Origin: Hydrangea macrophylla | Taxonomy: Eukaryota; Streptophyta; Magnoliopsida; Cornales; Hydrangeaceae | Assembly: GCA_033977485.1 (NCBI GenBank) | Contig: CM066984.1 | Coordinates: forward strand, 47,297,600-47,361,599 | Length of the DNA: 64,000 nt | Reading direction: 5' to 3' | Position numbers and translations under genes: made by a program | Notes under the pieces: model-generated | Told to the model about the DNA's origin: nothing | The model's input: the letters and a program-made list of their open reading frames with translations, nothing else | The model's database searches: none | In this document: positions 56,330 through 64,000 of the stretch, piece after piece | Layout: each line of letters begins with the position of its first letter | How positions within the stretch are numbered: position 1 is the first letter of the stretch

Positions 56330-56847
56330 ATCCAGGAGTGGGAAGTTCGGCATCAAGAAGCGGCCACAGTATGTCTCATAGCCAGTCTCGGAGCAGATCT
56401 GATCCCAAACATCAGTGCCAACCAGAGCCGCTAGCAGAGCGGCACCAGAAAGGTCACCAGCGTCCATCATCGGAGGATCATGAGGGACAAAATACCTCAG
56501 GCTACCGATCGCCTGCCGGGATACTCGCTCGCCAAGGTACCATTGCCTGCCCTCGGTGCTCTCCATCAAGAGGCGACAAGAAGCAAGAGGCCTAACTGCC
56601 TGGATCTCCTCAGGAGTCGCATAAGATACACCCTCCCAAGGCGCTCAGTCAACACTGGCAATCGTCAGCTCAGATAAGAAGTTCCTCAAAAGGACAATCC
56701 GTGGGCCCTGCTTTTGACTCCGACAACGTCTCTCCGCCACCTCAAACCCCATGGAAATAAAGGCATAGGAGTCATGCCATCCTCATCCTCACTCGACTCA
56801 TCAGCAGGGGTAGGGGCCAGCATCTTCAAATACTCAAAGCTCCAGAT
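56330..56847 (-). pseudogene. Antisense PMD gene, exon right of the CACTA
   Basis: Bounded by a CTGTGCAG acceptor and a GTGAGT donor. It begins IWSFEYLKMLAPTP, the W-x-x-E-x-x-x-x-x-x-P block that follows the PMD core. Acidic and proline text comes next, then after a small frame slip RIVLLRNFLSELTIAS, a TGA, APWEGVSYATPEEIQAVRPL, RQWYLGERVSRQAIG, DAGDLSGAALLAALVGTDVW and CGRFLMPNFPLLD. The intron after it received the CACTA, and the next exon is at 30,374-30,610. Function of PMD cargo in retrotransposons is unknown. Confidence 0.72.
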
Positions 56848-56923
56848 CTGCACAGGAAAAAAGTGAAAATCAGAAAGCAGAAACAAGAAAGGGCCAAAGA
56901 AAAGGAAAATTCACAGAACATAC

Positions 56924-57565
56924 CTCCCAAACTCGCCAGAATCCTCTAGTAGATTTTATGCCGCCACGGGAAACCTCACCCATGTACTTATAAAGGTGGG
57001 CTAGGGCAGCACCACCCCAATCATAGGAAGGAATCTCGCTAACGGTTGCCAAGCAAGTAAGGAGCCGCAGGCTCACCCGGTCATTCTATGTAGCAAAAAT
57101 TGAACAGCCAAGAACATACACCAGGAAGGCCAGTAACAACTGTCGGTCATTCAGAGTGTGTCTCCCTCTTCCGTAGGCCCGATAAAGCCAGCCACAAGGG
57201 AACCGGTGCCTCTCCAGATTAGGGGGAACAGCCCTAATCAGCATCTCAACAGCATCAGGGTCAATCTCATAGCAGTAATCCAAGACTAGGCGTTTACCGC
57301 CAACCCTCAAGCCGGTAATCATCGAGAAATCAAAAGGCGTCATCGTCATCTCGCCGAAGGGAAGATGGAAGGTATTAGTTGTGTCCCACCACCTTTCAAC
57401 AAGAGCATAAAAATGGGCCAAGTCATTGGTACTCTTTGAAACCAGATGGACGAAGCCGCCAAAACCTGCATCATCAACCATCTTCTTGACGGTGGGCGAC
57501 AGTTGGGTATACCACAGGAAAGCCTGGGCAAGACTACCGTGGCCTTTCAAAGCTACCTCTGACAC
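56924..57565 (-). pseudogene. Antisense PMD gene, main plant mobile domain exon
   Basis: Bounded by a GTGTGCAG acceptor and a GTATGT donor, this exon is exactly 214 codons. It carries the core of the plant mobile domain (aminotransferase-like, PMD): ALVERWWDTTNTFHLPFGEM, TMTPFDFSMITGLRVGGKR, LLLAFLVYVLGCSIF and EIPSYDWGGAALAHLYKYMG. One TAG (57088-57086) breaks the frame. Host PMD proteins such as MAIN and MAIL1 act in nuclear processes including silencing, and the domain is also common in transposable elements. Here it is antisense to Tat3's gag-pol, between pol and the 3' LTR, with its own introns. Confidence 0.85.
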
Positions 57566-57739
57566 CTGCACACACCAAAAATAACCCAAAATAGGCACAA
57601 AAGTCACTATTCATAGCCCAAATTCCAAACTTCACAAAATCAACATTTGAGCACAAATCGAACTTCTAACGATCTCTAGGTGCACACTACAGTTCACAAA
57701 ACTAGCACAATGCATAGGAATAGTCCTGAACACCGAAAT

Positions 57740-57875
57740 TTTTAAATACTTGACGAGCTAGAGCAGTAGCCGAAAGATGAAGTTGAGGATCGCGCAAAAC
57801 CAACTCCAGAGATTAACTCTCGGCCTTTGCCCATTCCTTGGCCTTCTTGGACTCTTTGAGCTTGAAGCCATGGAT
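57740..57875 (-). pseudogene. Antisense PMD gene, probable upstream exon
   Basis: After a TTGTTCAG acceptor (57,876) one frame reads GFKLKESKKAKEWAKAES, a TAA, SLELVLRDPQLHLSATAL and ARQVFKNF. An overlapping ATG frame (MASSSKSPRRPRNGQRPR) is the other possibility. I prefer the first because it stays protein-like through the stop. The donor is not clear, so the left limit is approximate. Confidence 0.42.
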
Positions 57876-57959
57876 CTGAACAAAAATAAAAATGGGAGCT
57901 CAACTTTCTTCTTGAGATTTTGAAAAAATCAAAAACCCAATCAAAATTCTAATTGTGGG

Positions 57960-58320
57960 GAAAGATTACTCACCTGAGCATGCACAAGCTGCGTTTTGAC
58001 AGATTTTGGCTCAAAAAACACTCAAAATGGTCAAAAATGAGCTCAAAATGCTCAAAAACCCGAGATATACATCCATTGAGTCCGGTCACCCAGTGCTTCC
58101 ATGGCACTGGCCAACTATTGCCGCGGCAGTGGCCCAATGCTGCAGCGACACTGCTCCCTGCGGGCCTGCTTCGCTCCATTTCAGCCCGATTTGACCCATT
58201 CTGACCCGTTTCAGCCCGTTTTGGTCCCGATTAGCCTCAGTGGCCCATTTTAGTCAAGATTTCTGAGGTTTTGTCCCCAATAGATCCAATTTATCCCCAG
58301 CAGATTCAATTAATCCCCCG
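57960..58320 (+). other. Tat3 3' region with palindromic dyads
   Basis: Dyads such as CCAGTGCTTCCATGGCACTGG, spread over 58,090-58,110, and CCGCGGCAGTGG (58,121-58,132) occur here. The same kind of dyads recur in the Tat3 3' LTR at 60,335-60,400. No gene is seen. Confidence 0.45.
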
Positions 58321-58850
58321 AGGGCAGAAACAGAAAGATATCAGCTCCCGAAGGCCCGAATCGGCTTTTTAGACTGACCATTACAAAGATCTGATCAACC
58401 GTGGGAGATTCAGAGATGGGTCCTGGTTCCCAATCAAGAAATAATTAAGAGAGATTCCACGAGAGTCCTACACCATCCCCCAAGGACAGAAATAGAAAGA
58501 TATCAACTCCCGAAGGCTCGAATCGGCTTTTTAGACCGACCATTGCAAAGATCTGATCAACCGTAGGAGATTCAGAGATGGGTCCTAATTACTAATCAAG
58601 AAACAGTTAGGAAAGATTCCCCGAGAATCCTACACCATCCCCCAAGGACAAAAACAGAAAGATATCAGCTCCCGAAGGCCCGAATCGACTTTTCGGACCG
58701 ACCATTGCAAAGATCTGATCAACCGTGAAAAATTCAGAGATGGGTCCTGGTTCTCGATCAAGAAACAGTTAAGAGAGATTCCCTGAGAGTCCTATACCAT
58801 CCCCCGAGGACAAATACAGAAAGACACTAGCTCCCACTATCCCCAGCAGA
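58320..58850 (+). repeat. Tandem repeat, period 162 bp, about 3.2 copies
   Basis: GAAAGATATCAGCTCCCG recurs at 58,333, 58,495 and 58,657, with a diverged copy at 58,819, each exactly 162 bp apart. The unit includes 'gatctgatcaaccgtgg' and 'gagatgggtcct'. It is the Tat3 counterpart of Tat4's 3' arrays but with an unrelated unit. Confidence 0.95.
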
Positions 58851-59276
58851 AAGTAGAGAAAAGCATAACCGACTTTCAAAAAAAAAATCGGTCATTTACG
58901 ACTCCGTGTCCCCTGATTATCATGAGCTTTCTCATCTGTCCATTTTCATAGCTTTCTTACCTATCGGTTATCACGGGATCCCTCAGTCTCCTTTAGTTGT
59001 CGTCCTCTAAAGACCCTGCATCTTATCCGTTTCGCTTACAAAGCACGTTTCTCATAATTTCAGAAGTTTGCCCCGAGACCCAGAGTTTTCCAAACTGTTG
59101 TGTCTTTATCCAAGTCAGCCACTACATCACAGTCAGAAATACTAGCACTCACTCATACTAGGATCAGAACACTAAACATGATAGGACTCAGGACACATCC
59201 ATACATTGCATATCATCCTCATAACATAGCATCCGCCTATCTTGTTGTGCATGTGCGATTTTTTCCTTTGTGCCCC

Positions 59277-59324
59277 GAACTACGTCCTGGTCTGATTCCC
59301 CTTGGGATACGTAGGCAGCTCACG
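59277..59324 (+). other. Tat3 copy of the TACGTAGGCAG motif before the 3' LTR
   Basis: CGAACTACGTCCTGGTCTG...GGGATACGTAGGCAGCTCA, almost the same as 47,897-47,942 in Tat4 and at the same distance from the LTR. Confidence 0.87.
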
Positions 59325-59476
59325 CAAAGCACAACCAACCCTAGCCCCAGCATCATGTTTCTATCATTTCATCTTTTGCAACACATTTTATCCTAAATCT
59401 ATAGCCTCTAAAAAGACTTGTTTCTTCAAAGCTTTAGCACTCGCTTGCGACATGCATTGCCTCACAAGTTCATGCC

Positions 59477-59490
59477 AAAGAGGGGAAAAC
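59477..59490 (+). other. Tat3 polypurine tract
   Basis: AAAGAGGGGAAAAC lies immediately before TGTAGATACCCC, the start of the 3' LTR. It differs from the Tat4 tract by one base. Confidence 0.87.
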
Positions 59491-62400
59491 TGTAGATACC
59501 CCATTTTGCCGGCTATCAGATTTAGGAGACCCATAGCTTGGTGGTTCACAATGATCGAAAAAGACACAAAAAAACTGCTAGAAGTTAGTTCTATCTCTCA
59601 AAATGCTCAGAATGAACAAAATACCCCGGAAAGCTCGAAAACTCTTAGATTTGGGACCAAAAGCTCTGGAAACATACTGTGTTGTAAGAAAAGTGGTAAA
59701 ATGAGTTTTAAAGCAAAACCAGATGAAATCGTCGGCTCCCAGAGACCCTCGGAAGTCCCAGAAGTTCCCAGAAAGTCCCTGTTGACCACTTTGACCAAGG
59801 TTTGACCGAAATCGTCCAAATTCACCGAAAAGTTCCTAGATCATGCTAGATCATGTGAAAGGTACTAAAACGAGTTTCAAAAGAAAAACATACAAAAACG
59901 TCAGCCCTGGGAGCTCCCAGAGGTTCTTAGAACTTTCTAGAGGTCCCTGATTTGACTAGTTTGACCAAAAGTTGACTTTGAAACTGGAGCACCGTATCAT
60001 TTTTCAAATTTTTTTCACGGATACTAGAGGTTAATAGCTTTCCAACGGTATATTGCACATAATTTTTGGATTTAAAACGAATTTATTATGAATTTTCGAA
60101 GGTGAAAAAGATAATCAAATCGGTTTTTATCGCGAATACCGCAAAACTTTTCAAAGTGACCTATCTCCGAACTATTTTTTTATGGAAAATAGACTCCATT
60201 AACTTTCCAACGGTATATCACAACCCCAGTTTGGAGTTCATACACATTTTTTGTGAATTTTGAACGAAATAGGGCCTTTTCGCGAATACCGGAACCTCTG
60301 GGGCCTAAAAAGAATTATCTGAACGAATGAGGAGCAGTGCCGCCGCACCACTAGCCCACTGCCGCTGCGGCACAGGCCCACTGCCGCCGTGGCACTCTCC
60401 TCCAGAGCAGTCCATTTTTGCAATTTCTTTTGGGGGTTCATTTTGATTAATTAGAAACCAAAACAACGTAGCTCTATGTTTTTAGTTGTTTGGGACCAAT
60501 GGGAGTACTTCTAAAACCCCAAAACCACCCCAAATTGGCCCATATAAACCCCCATTGACTTCTCATTTTGGGGGTGTCAAATGTAAGCTTTGAAAAGTTT
60601 TAGAGAGAAAGTTGTAGAGATAAGGTTCTAATAGAGAGAAATGAAGCTTCCTTCTTTGATTTTCAAACAAGAAAGTGAGTTCTAAACTTTGTTTTTACTT
60701 CATTACTTCTATTTACTTCACATTCAATGCACCTAACTACCATTTCAGTGAGCATTTGTCAGTTAGGAAGCTCCTTCCATGTCTAAAGTCACCTTATATG
60801 AGTGAAACACCAAGCTACAAATCCAAAATCATCATGAATATCATCTATTGATTGCTATATACTTGTTTGTTTACTTTGATGTTCATCTTCTCTTATCTCA
60901 TTTCTTTTTTTTCTTGTTTACTTACTATTTCATCATCATCTAGATGATGACATGAAGTTTGAGGTGAGTGAATCCTTATGGATAGTAGCTCTTGACCTCA
61001 AAAACATGTTTGATAGATGATGACTACAACCTCAATGCATTTCCATGTATTCTTGAGGTTATTTCCAAAATTAAAACAATGTCTCCAACAATCTTGGAGG
61101 TTCTTGATATGGATTCAAATGTTGATATTTCAAGTGGTCATAATCTCCATTTAAGTGGTAAAAATATGCTTTCAAAACCCCTATTTCAAAACCCCCAATA
61201 TTTGGTTTCCAAGAAATAAACCTTACTTTCCTCAAAGAAAATCTTCAAAACAGTGAGTTGTTTAATTTCAAAGAATTATTCTGAGTTCAATACTCAAATG
61301 TGGATGCAAGACCACTTGGAAAGTCTTCCTAACTCATTATAGAACACCCATGATTTTTGGCTTGACTTGAAAGCACTTGAAAGGGGTCCATTTTTGTCCA
61401 AACATTCTGTCTTTACTGTCACAGCAACTTGGTTGATTTTTAACTTATTTTCCAGAAAACTTTTTCAAAGAGAGTAGTCCCAGCCCATTTTTAGCTTGAA
61501 CTTCAATGTCTTAGGAAACTTTCTGTATAATATGGGCCTCTATATGGTTTGTTTTCATTTTCTAAGATTTTATAACATTTCAGTCGACAGTACGAACTCT
61601 GTTTCTGAGTAACCTCTATTGTTCATATGATTTCACTCAATATGTAATGGTTATTGAGGATTGGCTTTTTGATATGTATTCTAGACACAATAAGGATGAT
61701 CTCCATAAAATATCATGCATTGAAAACATTTCTAACCCCACTTTTCAATTTGCACAAGATCAAGTCACTGTTCTGTCCACTATTCACAGCAAATATTCTT
61801 TTACTTTCATTCTTTGATTTGATGCTTGCATGCACTCCACATTTTTTCATATCTTAGGAAGTAGTCCATACTACATTTGTAAATATCCCATGATGATTTC
61901 CTCCATGCATTCATTCATCTTTTTAGACTTATTAGTCACTTTAGAAAGTTCATATACACAAACACAGTACAACCTTTGCACATTCTAGGATCATACATTG
62001 CATCCATGCAAGATTTGGGGTTTTTGTGACTCCTAATCTAAGAAGATTGTAAGGAATGAATTCGATCACACGTTCATGCTCCCCCTCGATTAATTCTTCC
62101 TTTCTCATCCGTCCCAGGGATTGAGAGGTCTTCTTTTCTCAAAGATTAACATGCATCATATTAGCTTGCTATGCATTTTTTGACTTCTTTGATTATTTGT
62201 TTCAAGAACAATTCATGTCCCCTTAGATTAGGAAGAATTTATTACTTGATACGTGATTAGACGATTTTTCTTAGGTTTGTTCGTGTGATCTTTCACTTTG
62301 CATTATGTGATACTTGGCTTAGATCTTATGAATGATATCTTATCTTTAGATCTTCCATTTCAAGTTTCTTATGTGATGTAATATACCTATCATGAATATT

Positions 62401-62671
62401 AACTGTCGAACCAATCATAGTATAAGATGATTATTTGGATGCTAATTGAGGCCCGTTGAGAGACAGGGCGGCGAGTTGAGGGTGTTTTAGTCGTGCCAAA
62501 GGCTCCTTCCTCTCTCGTACCAAAACCCCAAGCCAAGTTCTTTGGTTATGAAAGACCGGTACCCTTTACCCCGTGTAAGTGGCGACTCTGTATCTGATTT
62601 CAACAGACCTTCACTCTTTCCTTTCTAACCAGTTTCAAAACAAAAGGAAATCGGAACCCCGCGTGTCCACA
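59491..62671 (+). repeat. Tat3 3' LTR (3,181 bp)
   Basis: Starts TGTAGATACCCC, ends GCGTGTCCACA. The overall plan matches the Tat4 LTR: the GGTGTTTTAGTC block near 62,483, GTGGCGACTCT near 62,580, and the CCACA end. The sequence is otherwise diverged, so it is a different family of the same lineage. There is an internal duplication of about 170 bp (about 59,697 versus 59,868) and a second, of about 130 bp, near 60,030 and 60,195. No matching 5' LTR lies in the window. GTTTC follows and is the candidate target duplication. Confidence 0.88.
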
Positions 62672-62746
62672 GTTTCAAAGAATATCCATCCTTTTTATTT
62701 CCAATATGCTCGCATGTGTTGTTCTACAAATATGGGTATTGCAAAT

Positions 62747-64000
62747 TTTTTTTTTGGAAAATGGTCAATATATTCCAAAAAAGGATGTACAAGGGGCATA
62801 CCCCAGGATAAAACAATGAGCTCATTGCATAATGGCATGAAGAAAAAGCAACCAAAACATCAAAAAAGTGGAATGGCCTACTAGAGACAAAACCTGAAGG
62901 CTATCCTAACATCTATGGTACTCCCACAGATTACATAGCTAACAAATCAAAAAGACAAATCAAATCAAATGTGCAATTAACCCCCACAAGGACCATTAGG
63001 ACCAATTACAAATTATCCTATCAAAATGTGAATAATTACCCCACTTCACCCTAATTTGTGCATTGACATGGAAGATAAGATTCACCAAAAGACTTTCTTT
63101 AGTGATGGAGATATTCTTGAATGACCTATTATTTCTCTCTCTCCATAACCCGTTGACTACCACTCCAAGACACAATTTCGGTATCGCATGTTGGATTGTC
63201 TTGCCTCTCAACCTCTGAGCCATCGTATCCAAAGTGTCAATCCATCTATGACCTTGCCAATGCAAACCACATCTCTTCATTAGATCCTTCCACACAAAAG
63301 TAGAATAAGGACATGCAAAGAATAAGTGGTCATGTGTTTCCGTATGTTTATGACAGAAAGTGCAAGCCAATGGGCCAGGAGTAAAGTTTGAGATTCTATC
63401 ATGTGCAAAAAGTCTACGGTGGGCAGCAAGCCAGAGAACAATGCTTTGTTTGAAAATACACCCAGAGAACCACAGGGTGATGAATCCGCAAATGGTCCCA
63501 AATAAGAGAAGTGTTAAATACACCATTAGGGGTTATAATCCATTTCACAATATCAGGATAACTATTAGGTTTATGGAAATTAGACAAAACATTTCTTACA
63601 TCATTAAGCTCAATGGAGTTGGAACTAGGCTAACTCTAATCCTCCCCCCTAATGATGCTGCTAACGTTAGCATGACCATTAATAGATAAGTCATAAACAA
63701 TTCTATCTGTGTATTTATCCAATAAAGGTCCCAAAGGGAGCCAATTATCAAACCAGAAAGAAGTATGATTACCATTACCAATACAATGAATTAGTAAAGT
63801 TTTGGCAACTTCTTTAAGTTTCAATAACTTCCTCCAATGCCATGAGCACTAGGAGGAAGGTTTGGCTTGCCAGAGGTTCTTATCTTTTAGCATATACTTG
63901 TGGATCCATTTGTTCTAGAGGGACATATTGGAAGGGTCCAATAAATTGCCAATATGTTTCAAATTCAAAATAGGGTTGACCAAAATGACATCTTTGAAAC
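62747..64000 (-). mobile_element. Third L1-type LINE, minus strand, runs off the window
   Basis: On the + strand it begins with a T-run at 62,747 (the poly(A) of the minus strand), followed by the complement of the 3' UTR ending shared with the LINE at 52.6 kb, then coding. The 5' end lies beyond 64,000. Only 75 bp separate it from the end of Tat3, so it may be the sequence in which Tat3 landed or a later insertion. Confidence 0.85.
62996..63990 (-). pseudogene. LINE ORF2 C-terminal part with zf-RVT
   Basis: On the minus strand, WFDNWLPLGPLLDKYTDRIV lies near 63,780-63,700. After frame changes come WFSGCIFKQSIVLWLAAHRR, LFAHDRISNFTPGPLACTFC, H-K-H-T-E-T-H-D-H-L-F-F-A-C, then LWRERNNRSFKN and a stop at 62,996. 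These are the region after the RT core and the zinc-binding end of plant LINE RT. At least one frameshift lies between 63,530 and 63,600. The catalytic RT would lie right of the window. Confidence 0.86.

Larger units (their letters stand above)
16375..62671 (+). mobile_element. Tat3: large Tat/Ogre-like Ty3/gypsy element, split by nested insertions
   Basis: Gag, protease, RT, RNase H, a second RNase H, integrase without chromodomain, a long 3' region with antisense genes, a PPT and a 3' LTR follow one another on the same strand. Removing the nested solo LTR, LINE and CACTA leaves about 16.5 kb from leader to 3' LTR end. Adding a 5' LTR of similar size would give about 20 kb, the scale of Ogre-like elements. 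Continuity is supported by: gag resuming in frame across the solo LTR; the antisense PMD gene resuming across the CACTA; and the 3' signal motif, PPT and LTR following the PMD gene. Frameshifts and stops show it is old and inactive. Confidence 0.83.

Noticed and set aside
57953..58204. Plus-strand frames of 60-83 codons
   Set aside because: They fall in Tat3's 3' region over repetitive 'ctcaaaatg' and CAGTGG dyads and have no protein-like features.

Overview
The window is repeat-rich nuclear DNA from a flowering plant, most likely a eudicot. It holds plant LTR retrotransposons (Tekay-like chromovirus and Tat/Ogre-like Ty3/gypsy), L1-type LINEs, a CACTA transposon and a PIF/Harbinger-like transposon. 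Plant introns, plant mobile domain (PMD) and DUF7745-like sequences also occur. I found no intact host gene, no rRNA or tRNA gene and no CRISPR. Almost every coding region carries stops or frameshifts.

Most of the sequence can be read as one nest. The backbone is a Tat/Ogre-like element on the + strand ('Tat3') with gag at 16.6 kb, pol to 25.26 kb and its 3' LTR at 59,491-62,671; its 5' LTR lies left of the window. Between pol and the 3' LTR, Tat3 carries antisense genes: a DUF7745-like ORF (26.4-27.7 kb) and a multi-exon PMD gene (57.9 kb down to 30.1 kb). Into Tat3 went: (a) a minus-strand, gag-only Tekay-like element ('TRG', up to 16,374); (b) a solo LTR (17,527-19,593) inside gag; (c) a 5'-truncated LINE (27,846-29,884) with a 16-bp target duplication; (d) a CACTA element (30,675-56,303) inside a PMD intron.

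The second-level insertions were hit in turn. TRG's 3' LTR received a Tekay-like chromovirus ('TEK1', 302-6,691), itself cut by another LTR (1-301). TRG's 5' LTR received a solo LTR (13,931-15,420, TSD GGAGT). The CACTA, which carries exons of a host gene on the minus strand, received a Harbinger-like element (35,798-54,507, TSD TTA). That received a nearly intact but non-autonomous Tat element ('Tat4', 37,241-51,376, TSD GTAGG, two LTRs of about 3.26 kb) and a LINE end (about 51.75-52.65 kb). A third LINE runs off the right edge on the minus strand.

Functionally, Tat3 and TEK1 once encoded full gag-protease-reverse transcriptase-RNase H-integrase sets. TRG and Tat4 kept gag and the cis signals (LTR, PBS, PPT) but lost all or nearly all of pol, so they would have depended on enzymes from relatives. 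The features most worth following are the antisense PMD/DUF7745 cargo of Tat3, the host-gene cargo of the CACTA, the two extra ORFs of TRG, the tandem-repeat factory in Tat4's 3' region, hairpins repeating the PPT sequence, and an intron-like insertion in TEK1's reverse transcriptase.
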